Source of the DNA: Candidatus Campbelliibacteriota bacterium
GTDB taxonomy: Bacteria > Patescibacteriota > Minisyncoccia > Phycocordibacterales > CSBR16-193
Direction: 5' to 3'
Assembly (NCBI GenBank): GCA_007129455.1
Contig: SKVL01000046.1
Coordinates: forward strand, 1 to 16,160
DNA: 16,160 bases
Below the pieces are notes generated by a model. The model did not search any database. It was not told where the DNA came from and saw nothing but the letters and a program-made list of their open reading frames with translations. A program made the translations under genes and the position numbers. This document shows, in pieces, positions 6,913 through 13,845 of this stretch (position 1 is its first letter; every line of letters starts with the position of its first letter).

Positions 6913-8112
6913 ATGTTTGAAAGAACGAAAAATATCAACCTGTCGGCAATAAAACAGATAGAGTTGAAAGCTTCCGAATATCCGGATGCCATATCCCTGG
7001 CTCAAGGCATACCGGACTTTGACACACCGGAGTTCATAAAAAGAAGAGTGGAAAGGGCGCTCAAAAGAGGCGTGGTGGCAAAGTATTCCCTGTCTCCGGG
7101 TTTGCCGGAGCTGAGAGAGTTGATAGAAGAGTCCCTGGAAGAGGAGGGTATGTACTACGATTGGGAGAAAGAGATTCTGGTTACGGCCGGCTCGATTGAA
7201 GGAATTACCGCAACGGTAATGGCCATAACCAACCCCGGAGACGAAGTGATAATTCCCGAACCAACATACACCAGCTACAGAGAAGTTTTGAGTCTAGCCG
7301 GATGCAAGGCGGTCTTTGTTCCGCTGGACGAAGAAAAGGGGTGGGGATTTGATATAGAGAGGTTCAAAAAAGCGATCACTGAAAAAACTCGTGCCATATT
7401 TTACTGCAACCCCAACAATCCGACCGGGACCATATATACGAGAGAGCAACTTCTTAGTTTAGCCGACTTGGCCGAAGAGAACGATCTGTTCTTGATCTCA
7501 GACGAGGTTTATAAAGACTTCATATACGACCAAGACGATTTTTTCTCTTTGGCCGAGATTCCGAAACTTAGAAAGAGAGTAATAAGAATATTTTCTTTTT
7601 CCAAAGCTTTTGCCATGACCGGTTGGAGGGTGGCATACCTGCACAGTGATGAAGAAAATGTTCGGGAGATTACCAAAGTCCACGACAGTCTGGTCACTTG
7701 TGCACCGGTCATATCTCAGTACGCCGCCATGGGGGCTCTGGAGATCGGGGGGGAGAAAGTTCGAATCTTTCGCGATGAATATAAAAAGAGAAGAGACCTC
7801 ATATGCGAGAGAGTGGGGGCTCTTAAAGACATTTTTGAGTTCGTGCAACCGGACAGCGCCTATTACATATTCCCAAAGATATTACCGAAAGTGAAAGAGT
7901 TTTTTGAAAAAGACACACAGATCTTAACCGGAAACGGGAGAATCGATTCCCGCAAATTCGCTCATTGGCTACTTGACCAAACACAAGTCGCCACGGTACC
8001 GGGAGTGGCGTTCGGCCCGAACGGGGAAGGGCACATCCGCATGAGTTTCGGTAGAAGGAAAGAAGACATAACCGAAGCTTTTGACAGAATGAACAGGCTT
8101 TTTAATACATAG
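6913..8112 (+). CDS. Class I/II aminotransferase, PLP-dependent (aspartate aminotransferase-like)
   Basis: A 399-residue cytosolic fold-type I aminotransferase. Visible family elements are the N-terminal AISLAQGIPDF, the NPNNPTG signature with Asn169, SDEVY with Asp197 (pyridine nitrogen) and Tyr200, the PLP-binding Lys231 in SFSKAFAMTGWR, and the C-terminal HIRMSFG with the carboxylate-binding Arg. It transfers an amino group between an amino acid and a 2-oxo acid. Sequence alone does not separate aspartate from aromatic or alanine substrates. The start at 6913 matches the domain start; the frame stays open upstream to 6817, but that stretch holds the candidate -10 boxes. There is no SD. The MurF-like gene follows after 4 bp and is probably co-transcribed; a functional link is not evident. 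No other amino-acid biosynthesis genes are nearby. Confidence 0.92.
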   Translation: MFERTKNINLSAIKQIELKASEYPDAISLAQGIPDFDTPEFIKRRVERALKRGVVAKYSLSPGLPELRELIEESLEEEGMYYDWEKEILVTAGSIEGITATVMAITNPGDEVIIPEPTYTSYREVLSLAGCKAVFVPLDEEKGWGFDIERFKKAITEKTRAIFYCNPNNPTGTIYTREQLLSLADLAEENDLFLISDEVYKDFIYDQDDFFSLAEIPKLRKRVIRIFSFSKAFAMTGWRVAYLHSDEENVREITKVHDSLVTCAPVISQYAAMGALEIGGEKVRIFRDEYKKRRDLICERVGALKDIFEFVQPDSAYYIFPKILPKVKEFFEKDTQILTGNGRIDSRKFAHWLLDQTQVATVPGVAFGPNGEGHIRMSFGRRKEDITEAFDRMNRLFNT

Positions 8113-8116
8113 TTTC

Positions 8117-8884
8117 ATGAAAACTTGCTTGAAATTCTTACTTAAACACTACTTAAGATTGATCACCTTGATGGTTCTGTTCGTGCACCGACCGACAGTG
8201 GTGGCGATCGCGGGAAGTGTGAATAAAAACTTTGTAAAACAAGAGATCAAATCACGTCTTGAAAGAATGGGGTTGGATGTCAGAGCAAACCCGAAGAACT
8301 TCAATACGGAGATAGGACTGCCCTTGGCGATACTTGACCTGCCCAGCGGATATAACGAGTACCGAAAATGGATCCCCGTAATTTTGGGTGCACCTCTCAA
8401 GATCTTCCAAAGGAACTTTCCAAAGTTTCTGATCCTGAGTCTGGGGACCTCGGATGAGGGAGATATGGGGTATCTGCTTTCAATGTTAAAACCGGATATT
8501 TCAATAGTTACGGACATAACCCAAAGATATAGAGAGGGGTTCTCGGACATGAACAACTTGGTGGAAGAGTATCATACCTTGACGAACAAGACCCGTAAAA
8601 AAGGTACGCTTGTCTTGAACTCGGATAACTACAGAGTCAGAGAGATAGCCAAAGACAACAAGCGCAAAATCATTTATTTCGGCTTCAGTGAGTTGACGGA
8701 CGCGATGATCAAAGAGGTCATTAAAACACCCAAAGGACAAAAGGTAATTATAAAATACAAAGATAAAGAACGAGAACAAGAGATCCAAAGGTTTGGAAAA
8801 CATCATGCTTACGCCTTCACGATCGGCTTCATTGTGGAGACGGAGCTTATAAAGATGCTCGCGACCAAAAAGACAAATACTTGA
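8117..8884 (+). CDS. Mur ligase (MurF-like) central domain, apparently inactive
   Basis: A 255-residue protein with a basic and hydrophobic N-terminus (about 1-24) followed by what reads as only the central ATPase domain of a MurF-type ligase. Fold-defining segments survive: VVAIAGS (28-34), NFNTEIGLPLAIL (61-73), LILSLGTSDEGDMGYL (105-120), DISIVTDI (127-134), VLNSDNY (166-172) and GKHHAYAFTIGF (227-238, matching the GrHN...A segment that closes the domain). The chemistry is gone. The P-loop G-x-GKT/S reads GSVNKN (33-38), the Mg-binding Glu of the ElG strand is Ser108, the conserved His of the HlegF motif is Tyr138, and the Lys of the aKgEi motif is missing (EEYHTL). The C-terminal ligase domain is absent. 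It follows the aminotransferase by 4 bp without an SD. The frame is clean, suggesting a retained non-catalytic protein. Confidence 0.75.
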   Translation: MKTCLKFLLKHYLRLITLMVLFVHRPTVVAIAGSVNKNFVKQEIKSRLERMGLDVRANPKNFNTEIGLPLAILDLPSGYNEYRKWIPVILGAPLKIFQRNFPKFLILSLGTSDEGDMGYLLSMLKPDISIVTDITQRYREGFSDMNNLVEEYHTLTNKTRKKGTLVLNSDNYRVREIAKDNKRKIIYFGFSELTDAMIKEVIKTPKGQKVIIKYKDKEREQEIQRFGKHHAYAFTIGFIVETELIKMLATKKTNT

Positions 8885-8891
8885 GATCGGT

Positions 8892-9326
8892 TCATTCCTC
8901 GGAGAGTTTCTCGGCCCACAAAAACTCAAACACGACCGGAGGGCACGGTCCGGCCACATTTTTCCTTATGGTGCATTTGTAAGTGTCACCCATCTCGATA
9001 TCAAACTTATTCATTAAATTAGGGGATACTGTGACCCTTCTCTCCTTCTCCGAGTTCGAATTAATATTATTAAAAGAATTGTTTTCGGCCATGGGCTCAA
9101 ACTCGAAATTTATCTCAAGATCGGAGCCGGAAACTCTTCCCGCCGTTGTTGACCTTCCATCGATGGAGATCACCTTGCAAACTCCTTCAAAGTTCTCGTA
9201 GTAGCAGTAGCTCTCACCCGTCGGCAAGAACTCTCTTTCACTTTTCAAGTGGTAAGTAAAGCCGGCGATGACCAAAAGGACGAGAGAGCCGGACAAGAAG
9301 AAGCTGACTTTGGTGGAATTTATCAT
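8892..9326 (-). CDS. Small membrane-anchored protein with four cysteines
   Basis: An unrecognised protein of 144 residues. One N-terminal membrane span (about 8-25) is followed by an external domain of about 115 residues. Four cysteines (41, 50, 118 and 128) could form two disulfides outside the membrane or bind a metal. The stretch NNSFNNINSNSEK (82-94) looks like a flexible loop. The frame is open up to an ATG at 9434. I prefer 9326 because an ideal extended -10 (TGATATAAT, 9334-9342) lies 7 bases upstream and because this start leaves a single clean anchor helix. It converges on the MurF-like gene, with 7 bp between. There is no SD; the mRNA is predicted to be leaderless. The function is unknown. 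Confidence 0.65.
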   Translation of the reverse strand: MINSTKVSFFLSGSLVLLVIAGFTYHLKSEREFLPTGESYCYYENFEGVCKVISIDGRSTTAGRVSGSDLEINFEFEPMAENNSFNNINSNSEKERRVTVSPNLMNKFDIEMGDTYKCTIRKNVAGPCPPVVFEFLWAEKLSEE

Positions 9327-9333
9327 TGGTGTG

Positions 9334-9342
9334 ATTATATCA
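9334..9342 (-). promoter_or_regulatory. Extended -10, leaderless promoter of the 144-residue protein
   Basis: On the minus strand TGA-TATAAT is a perfect extended -10, ending 7 bases before the ATG at 9326. The transcript should start at or next to the start codon. No -35 is needed for this promoter type and none is obvious. Confidence 0.65.
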
Positions 9343-9415
9343 CAGATAATAAATGCAAATTTAAAAAATGCAGTAACGAGGCATAACCCGGTTAAACGTT
9401 TTAAAAACACCTCTC

Positions 9416-9444
9416 TTGACCACACCAACTCCATATGATTTCAT
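9416..9444 (+). promoter_or_regulatory. Candidate promoter of the ThyX-like gene
   Basis: TTGACC at 9416-9421 is followed after 17 bp by TTTCAT at 9439-9444 with an extended TGA before it. The same TTGACC-N17-(TGA)-10 layout precedes the gene at 15456-15899. The -10 is weak (4 of 6). TATAAC at 9470-9475 is an alternative. Confidence 0.4.
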
Positions 9445-9461
9445 AACTAACGGAAATTTAA

Positions 9462-9476
9462 CGTTCTTTTATAACA
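9462..9476 (+). promoter_or_regulatory. Imperfect boxA-like leader element
   Basis: CGTTCTTTTATAACA resembles boxA (GTTCTTTAACA) with three extra bases. It is 13 bases upstream of the SD AAGGAGG at 9490-9496. It overlaps TATAAC, which could instead be a -10 box, so the assignment is tentative. Confidence 0.25.
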
Positions 9477-9501
9477 AAATTGCCTATCAAGGAGGAAGAA
9501 A

Positions 9502-10854
9502 ATGAAAGATCCCAAGGTTGAACTTTTGGGTTGTCCCGAAAACCCGCAAACAATGACCGTGGCGGCGGCGCTTGGATGTTTCGAAGAGAGGTCATCCAGC
9601 GAGATAATGAAAGAGCTCCTTTCTCTCCCGAAAGAAGAAAGGCTCAAAAAAGAGAGGGCTGTTTTAAAAAACAGTTTTGGTCGCGGGCACGGCTCCGTCG
9701 GCGATCTTGTTCACTTCACCTTCGGAATTGAAGACCTCTCTCGAGTATCGACGCTTTTTCTTTGTTCGCCGGAGTATCCGGAGCATCTTCAACAGTCCTT
9801 GCGAAGAGCCGACGCCAATCGAGGGTTTCACCTGCCGGAGGCCATAAAAGATTCAAGATTGGCAAATGAGACCGAAAAAAGTCTTAACAAAACATTTGAC
9901 TTTTACAACAGAGCCCGCGCAGCAGGAATCCCGGCGGAAGACGCAAGGTTCGTGCTTCCGTTATGTACGAAGACCAACATCACGACAACGATCAATGCCA
10001 GAGAACTGTGCCACTTGTATTTAATGTCCAAACGCTTCGGTATTCCTTCGGAGGCGGCGAGGCTGGTGGAGAAAATGGTCACTTTGGCCGGTGATAAAAC
10101 GCCTTACCTTTTCAAGGACCTTGGTTTCAACTATGAACCGTTAAGCTGGTATCCATCAGCTCAGCTTTTTAATTCTCTCAATCTCTCCTTGAATGAAATC
10201 CTTGAACAGATCTGGGATTTGCGAGGAAGGGGAGGCCGAACTGTATTCATGCTGGGTTATTTGCAACCCTACTTCGTTACGGAATGGTCGATGCAAAGAG
10301 CGGTAAGCAACAAAGTTGAAGCCGAGCTGGCGAACTTGAAGCACGTTCACTTCGAGTTCATGCTCTCGATGTCCTTAGCCTGTTTTCATCAAGCCGTCAG
10401 ACAGAGGACATGGAACCACAGTGTTGAGGGGATATACGGAGCCGTGGAAGACGCGTTGCAAAACCCGGAAAGTAGGACAGTGGTTCCTCCATCGGTGGTA
10501 AAGTCCGAAATGCTCAATGAGTATAAAAAAGTTCATCATTCTTTAATCGAACTTTACGAAAAACTCACAAAGGCCGGCATCCCTTCTTCGGAGGCAATAG
10601 GAGTCATACCCCACTCTCTAAAAATCCACGACCTTGTTCATATAAACGGCTGGAACGCCGTTCACAGTATAGGAAAAAGAACCTGCCGTGAAGCGCAGTG
10701 GGAGATAAGGATCATTGCGAGAAAGATGGCGACTTTGATGAAAGAAAAGTTGCCCGCACTCGGCAAATATGCAGAACCGCAGTGCGTGACTTACAAACAA
10801 TGTCCCGAGACTAATGACTGCGGTTACCTAGAAAAAAGGCTCTTTAAGAATTAG
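9502..10854 (+). CDS. Tandem ThyX-like protein (flavin-dependent thymidylate synthase family)
   Basis: A 450-residue protein that reads as two ThyX-like halves; a single ThyX is usually about 220-250 residues. Half 1 (about 10-200) has GHGSVGDLVHFTFGIEDLSR (62-81), LQQSLRR (96-102), AGIPAEDARFVLPL (141-154) and the NAREL segment (165-169), but lacks the RHRxxS flavin/dUMP motif, having FLCSPEYPEH instead. Half 2 (about 280-425) has VRQRTWNHS (299-307) in the RHRxxS position, AGIPSSEAIGVIPH (358-371) and KRTCREAQWEIRIIARKM (392-409), typical of the ThyX C-terminal helices. True ThyX makes dTMP from dUMP with FAD and methylene-tetrahydrofolate; whether this form does so is uncertain. The start is fixed by SD AAGGAGG (9490-9496, 5 bases before ATG). 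The gene is single, closed by the terminator at 10865-10890. Confidence 0.8.
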   Translation: MKDPKVELLGCPENPQTMTVAAALGCFEERSSSEIMKELLSLPKEERLKKERAVLKNSFGRGHGSVGDLVHFTFGIEDLSRVSTLFLCSPEYPEHLQQSLRRADANRGFHLPEAIKDSRLANETEKSLNKTFDFYNRARAAGIPAEDARFVLPLCTKTNITTTINARELCHLYLMSKRFGIPSEAARLVEKMVTLAGDKTPYLFKDLGFNYEPLSWYPSAQLFNSLNLSLNEILEQIWDLRGRGGRTVFMLGYLQPYFVTEWSMQRAVSNKVEAELANLKHVHFEFMLSMSLACFHQAVRQRTWNHSVEGIYGAVEDALQNPESRTVVPPSVVKSEMLNEYKKVHHSLIELYEKLTKAGIPSSEAIGVIPHSLKIHDLVHINGWNAVHSIGKRTCREAQWEIRIIARKMATLMKEKLPALGKYAEPQCVTYKQCPETNDCGYLEKRLFKN

Positions 10855-10864
10855 AACACAAAAC

Positions 10865-10890
10865 AAGGGTCCCTTTGAGGGGCCCTTTTC
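10865..10890 (+). terminator. Intrinsic terminator of the ThyX-like gene
   Basis: AAGGGTCCC at 10865-10873 pairs with GGGGCCCTT at 10879-10887 (9 bp, one wobble pair, loop TTTGA) and is followed by TTTTCGTTT. It begins 10 bases after the stop codon. Confidence 0.85.
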
Positions 10891-10895
10891 GTTTG

Positions 10896-10927
10896 AATAA
10901 AAAAGAGCCGTTTTAAACGGCTCTTTT
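10896..10927 (-). terminator. Terminator of the zinc-repeat gene, possibly bidirectional
   Basis: AAAAGAGCCGTTT at 10901-10913 and AAACGGCTCTTTT at 10915-10927 form a perfect inverted repeat, 3 bases beyond the stop codon of the minus-strand gene. On that strand the stem ends in TTTTTTATT. It could also act as a backstop for the + strand ThyX-like gene. Confidence 0.85.
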
Positions 10928-10930
10928 GAA

Positions 10931-11500
10931 CTACTGTTTGTAGTTGGAACTTACGGAAGGAGAGAACATATACCGACGAGTCAATTCCCGATGATCTTTT
11001 TCTTCCTTTACCAGACGATTTATCATTTCCAAAAAACATTTTCCGCATATGGGGATATTAAATGAGGCGAAAACTTTACCATCGACCCTCATCACAACTC
11101 TCAGTCCAAGGAACCCCGCCCCGTCACAGTCTTGAAAAAAGCAAGTGTGCTTCCCTGCATGGAAATACTCAAATGAAGTCTGTATCTCACCCTTCCTTCC
11201 AAGAATTTTCTCCAAAAAACTTTCTTCAAGATAAAATGAGGGGTCTTCTTTAATTCGTGCACCGTGTCTATTGATTAATGACTCCTCGTTAAGAATTTCC
11301 GTAAGTTGTAACAGATGATTACGGCAAAGAAAACTATTTACGGTGTGAACCTTAACCAATTTCTGCGTTTTAAACTCTATCTGCGTGTGCAATAAAGAGT
11401 TCTCCTCACAGTCTAAAACACTGCATTCATAAATACCACTATAAAGACATTGGAAGAATAAAAACAGTTTATCCTCCTTGTTTTTTTCATCCTTTTTCAT
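10931..11500 (-). CDS. Protein with two zinc-knuckle-like repeats
   Basis: An unrecognised 189-residue soluble protein built of two related halves. Repeat 1 has Cys26-x4-Cys31 and, 27 residues on, Cys59-x2-His62. Repeat 2 has Cys120-x4-Cys125 and, 26 residues on, Cys152-x2-Cys155. Around them the halves share an aromatic-rich lead (FQCLYSGIYEC; YFHAGKHTC), a middle of strands, and a helix after the last ligand (LLQLTEILNEE; LEMINRLVKEE). This fits two treble-clef or zinc-ribbon-like modules; zinc binding is inference. The N-terminus is lysine/glutamate-rich (MKKDEKNKEDK). ATG at 11500 is fixed by an excellent SD, AAGGAGGTG, 6 bases before it (GGAGG core at 11507-11511). The gene is divergent from the MFS gene and ends at a strong terminator. 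A nucleic-acid-binding role is possible but not shown. Confidence 0.75.
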   Translation of the reverse strand: MKKDEKNKEDKLFLFFQCLYSGIYECSVLDCEENSLLHTQIEFKTQKLVKVHTVNSFLCRNHLLQLTEILNEESLINRHGARIKEDPSFYLEESFLEKILGRKGEIQTSFEYFHAGKHTCFFQDCDGAGFLGLRVVMRVDGKVFASFNIPICGKCFLEMINRLVKEEKDHRELTRRYMFSPSVSSNYKQ

Positions 11501-11551
11501 CTCTCACCTCCTTTTTTAAGACCTTATTTCAATGTACAAAATTCTTACTAT

Positions 11552-11579
11552 TTATTACATAAAATGAATTTCTTGTAAA
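11552..11579 (-). promoter_or_regulatory. Candidate promoter of the zinc-repeat gene
   Basis: On the minus strand TTTACA (11574-11579) and TAATAA (11552-11557) are separated by 16 bp. The leader would be about 45 bases and ends in the strong SD. The region also carries the MFS promoter in the opposite direction. Confidence 0.4.
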
Positions 11580-11607
11580 CAAAATAAACTTTGTTTTGTT
11601 TTAAAGA

Positions 11608-11616
11608 TGATATAAT
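11608..11616 (+). promoter_or_regulatory. Extended -10, leaderless promoter of the MFS gene
   Basis: TGA-TATAAT, a perfect extended -10, ends 8 bases before ATG at 11625. It is the same nonamer as on the minus strand at 9334-9342, with nearly the same distance to ATG. The transcript is predicted to begin at or next to the start codon. Confidence 0.65.
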
Positions 11617-11624
11617 TTCAAAAT

Positions 11625-12914
11625 ATGTCACTGATAGAACACCTGAAAACCACACCGGAGGAGATAAGAAATTTACCGATAGCCGTTAAAAAGGTAACTC
11701 TGGTAATCTTCATATACTATCTGAGCTGGGGTTTGGTAATCCCTTTTTTGCCCTTGTTCTTCTTCGATGTTCTGGGTTCCTACACGGCGGTAACATTTAT
11801 CTCGGCTCTGGTTACTTTTTTCGCCTTGTTTTGGGTTCTTCCGATCGGAAAGTTTCTGGATAGATACTCTCAGCGTAAGCTCTTGAGATTAACCCTTCTT
11901 CTGTATCTGCCAATATGGCCGGTATTGGCCTTTATTCGAGTACTTTGGCACGCGATTCTCTATCAGCTTTACCACTCGGTGGTCTCGGCAATGCTTTGGT
12001 CCTCAGCGGACACATACAATCGAAATCATGCGCTCCCCGGCAAAAGAAGCGAGGCCTGGGGTTTTTATGATATCGGCAAGGCCATGTCGCTGATAATCGG
12101 AGCTTTGATTGGCGGGGCTCTATTGGAGTATATATTGGATATCAGGCTTCTGTTTCTCTTAATCCCTCCTTTCTTAATCGTAGGCGCTTTCTTAACCAGT
12201 AAATACCTGCCTGAAGACCCCTTAAGGGCCGACATCAAAGTAACCGAAGCAATTGGTTCAATAAAATGGAAAAGGCTCTACTTCAAAGGTATCAAGGATT
12301 TTTATCTTACCCCCGGACTTGCGAAGATCTGGCCCTTTATTTTTCTCATAGGTTTTTTAATCTATTCTCAAATGGTGATGATCCCGTTGTTCGCCGATTC
12401 AGTAGGGGCCTCATTTCTTACAATCGGTATTCTTTTCGCACTCTTCAATCTTCCCATGCTTATGGAGGCGCCTTTCTCAGTCTTGGCCGACACCTGGTCA
12501 AGTCGCAGGTTGATTGCGATGGGATCCTTGCTCTCCGCCATCAGCCTTTTCGGTTTCGGATTCAGTGAGAACATCGCAGTTCTGTTTCCGTTATCTTTGC
12601 TTTTAGGTCTGGCAATCGCGATGTTAATTCCCACCATCTCTGGTGCGGTAGGGAATAAGATAAAGTCAAACCAAACCGGAGAGTTAAACTCGGTCTTCAT
12701 ATTCAGCCAAGGCTTGGGAGGTATTGTCGGTCTTTTCATTCTGGGGCCACTGGCAGACATTATCGGAGTTCAAAACATCTTTTTCATCAGCGCTTCAATA
12801 ATGTTCCTCTCCGCCATTCTGGCGTGGATGGTATGGGAGAGAAGACTCACTTTACAAAAAAATATTCACGGAAAAATAAAAGCCCCCGTAAATATCGGGA
12901 AAGTGAGGAAATAG
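11625..12914 (+). CDS. Major facilitator superfamily transporter
   Basis: A 429-residue inner-membrane protein with about twelve hydrophobic spans in two six-helix halves. Motif A is recognisable in both halves: PIGKFLDRYSQRK in the loop after span 2 and PFSVLADTWSSRR at the matching place in the second half. Each half keeps the Asp and basic residues of the G-x-x-x-D-R-x-G-R-R/K motif. A longer cytoplasmic loop lies between the halves (about residues 190-225). Such proteins are secondary carriers driven by ion gradients. The substrate, and whether the protein exports or imports, cannot be deduced. There is no SD, and a perfect extended -10 8 bases before ATG predicts a leaderless mRNA. The gene converges on the EF-Tu-domain gene with a 21-bp gap and no clear hairpin between them. 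Confidence 0.92.
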   Translation: MSLIEHLKTTPEEIRNLPIAVKKVTLVIFIYYLSWGLVIPFLPLFFFDVLGSYTAVTFISALVTFFALFWVLPIGKFLDRYSQRKLLRLTLLLYLPIWPVLAFIRVLWHAILYQLYHSVVSAMLWSSADTYNRNHALPGKRSEAWGFYDIGKAMSLIIGALIGGALLEYILDIRLLFLLIPPFLIVGAFLTSKYLPEDPLRADIKVTEAIGSIKWKRLYFKGIKDFYLTPGLAKIWPFIFLIGFLIYSQMVMIPLFADSVGASFLTIGILFALFNLPMLMEAPFSVLADTWSSRRLIAMGSLLSAISLFGFGFSENIAVLFPLSLLLGLAIAMLIPTISGAVGNKIKSNQTGELNSVFIFSQGLGGIVGLFILGPLADIIGVQNIFFISASIMFLSAILAWMVWERRLTLQKNIHGKIKAPVNIGKVRK

Positions 12915-12935
12915 AAAACTTTTAGGACCTCCGGG

Positions 12936-13187
12936 CTATACTTCCATTTTATAAACAAGGTCTCCTTCTCTGGCGGAGTCCTCTATTTTTATGGCAACCT
13001 CGTCACCGCCTTTAGCGCTTTGAACGTCTTGGTATTCGATCTGCATTGACCTTACCTCTTGGTCGAATTCTTTCCCGCCTCTCTTTACCCTTATCCTGTC
13101 TCCGATGGATATCTTGCCTTTTAACATAACCACCATTACTCCGGCTTTATTAAAAAAATGTGTAACTTCGCCTATTTGTTTTTCCAT
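12936..13187 (-). CDS. EF-Tu domain-2-like small protein
   Basis: An 83-residue beta-rich protein that matches the stand-alone 'translation elongation factor-like' family, a single domain like domain 2 of EF-Tu (GTP_EFTU_D2). Clues are IGEVTHFFNKAGVMVVML (opening strands), KISIGDRIRVKR (the family's L-x-x-G-D-x-I/V-x-v turn), VRSMQIEYQDVQSAKGGDEVAIKIE (matching the i-x-s-i/m-q-x...v-x-x-A-x-x-G-d-x-v-g/a-i/l segment) and REGDLVYKM at the end. There is no GTPase domain. The biological role of these single-domain proteins is not settled; a link to translation or to U32-type peptidases is seen in some relatives. There is no SD; a TATAAA box at 13203-13208 lies 15 bases before ATG and may give a very short leader. 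Confidence 0.85.
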   Translation of the reverse strand: MEKQIGEVTHFFNKAGVMVVMLKGKISIGDRIRVKRGGKEFDQEVRSMQIEYQDVQSAKGGDEVAIKIEDSAREGDLVYKMEV

Positions 13188-13263
13188 AAAAATTAAGATT
13201 AATTTATAAAAAACAGTAGCCCTGTATTTACGGTATCAGAAGGAGGGGATAATGTAAATTTTG

Positions 13264-13272
13264 TGTTAAAAT
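13264..13272 (+). promoter_or_regulatory. Extended -10 before the small membrane protein gene
   Basis: TGT-TAAAAT is an extended -10, 38 bases before ATG at 13311. It lies downstream of the SD-plus-ATG-TAA element at 13240-13257, so that element would not be on this transcript. Confidence 0.45.
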
Positions 13273-13310
13273 GAGCCGTAGAGGGACTAATTACAGTTTA
13301 ATTATAAAAT

Positions 13311-13517
13311 ATGAGCTTCACATCAAATCTAAATTCAAAAGTTAAGAAGATGGACTGGCTCGATTTGGCATTGGTCAAGTTCAGTTGCATCGCCTTCGGA
13401 GTTCTATTGGTAATCATGCTTCCCGAAATTTTATACAAGTCACCGTGGTTTATTTTATTCATAATACTTCTTTTGGCGGTAAGACCCTCCTACAGGATCT
13501 ATATTAAAAAAGATTAA
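13311..13517 (+). CDS. Small two-span membrane protein
   Basis: A 68-residue protein with a short charged N-terminus (SKVKKMDWLDLALVK) and two hydrophobic helices (about 25-41 and 46-57), ending in PSYRIYIKKD. The layout, an amphipathic KKMDWLDLALVK lead before two spans and a basic tail, resembles small uncharacterised membrane proteins that I associate with CPR genomes. That resemblance is from memory and was not searched. The positive residues at both ends suggest that both termini are cytoplasmic. ATG at 13311 has no SD and follows an extended -10 by 38 bases. The DUF6485 gene begins 18 bp downstream, with its own leaderless promoter in the gap. The function is unknown. Confidence 0.7.
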   Translation: MSFTSNLNSKVKKMDWLDLALVKFSCIAFGVLLVIMLPEILYKSPWFILFIILLLAVRPSYRIYIKKD

Positions 13518-13519
13518 CT

Positions 13520-13528
13520 TGATACTTT
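13520..13528 (+). promoter_or_regulatory. Extended -10-like element before the DUF6485 gene
   Basis: TGA-TACTTT lies 7 bases before ATG at 13536, the same geometry as the leaderless promoters at 11608, 13829 and 9334 (minus). The hexamer is weak (4 of 6), so read-through from the upstream gene may also supply transcripts. Confidence 0.4.
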
Positions 13529-13535
13529 TAAAAAT

Positions 13536-13739
13536 ATGGAATGTAACCAAAACGAAAACTTGAAAAATTGCCCCTGCACTTACCCGGACTGTCCGAGGAA
13601 GGGTGTCTGTTGCGACTGTGTGAAATACCACAGAGAAAGAGGGGATCTACCGGGCTGTTACTTCTCTGCCGAAACGGAAAAAACGTACGATCGTTCAATA
13701 GAAAGATTCATCGCCGAGCAAGAACAAAAGAAACTTTAA
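13536..13739 (+). CDS. DUF6485-like cysteine-cluster protein
   Basis: A 67-residue protein with eight cysteines at 3, 12, 14, 19, 25, 26, 28 and 41. The core reads ENLKNCPCTYPDCPRKG, then VCCDCVKYHR and LPGCYF, followed by a helical tail (EKTYDRSIERFIAEQEQ). This arrangement fits the DUF6485 family, in which a small cysteine cluster probably binds zinc or another metal; the role is unknown. It lacks a signal peptide and should be cytosolic. ATG at 13536 has no SD; a TGA-TACTTT element ends 7 bases before it. It sits between the small membrane protein (18 bp upstream) and ychF (about 100 bp downstream). Confidence 0.85.
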   Translation: MECNQNENLKNCPCTYPDCPRKGVCCDCVKYHRERGDLPGCYFSAETEKTYDRSIERFIAEQEQKKL

Positions 13740-13828
13740 AAAACCCATTAATACCTTCTAAAAAACAACACTCCAAAAAAAGACATCCGACCCGAGGCCC
13801 CGAAACTGATTGCTTAATTACACTCACC

Positions 13829-13837
13829 TGATAATAT
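13829..13837 (+). promoter_or_regulatory. Extended -10, leaderless promoter of ychF
   Basis: TGA-TAATAT ends 8 bases before ATG at 13846. It lies inside the in-frame extension that would start at 13810, which supports 13846 as the true start. Confidence 0.6.
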
Positions 13838-13845
13838 GGATATCT

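Noticed and set aside
8501..8959. 152-codon minus-strand frame spanning the MurF-like and anchored-protein genes
   Set aside because: It crosses two better supported genes, has no promoter or SD, and its translation shows no domain.
9327..9434. Longer version of the anchored protein starting at 9434
   Set aside because: It would add a second hydrophobic helix and would place a perfect TGATATAAT box inside the coding region; kept only as an alternative.
13810..13845. Upstream start for ychF
   Set aside because: The added residues are hydrophobic and unlike YchF, whose N-terminus begins at the P-loop strand; the extension also holds the extended -10.
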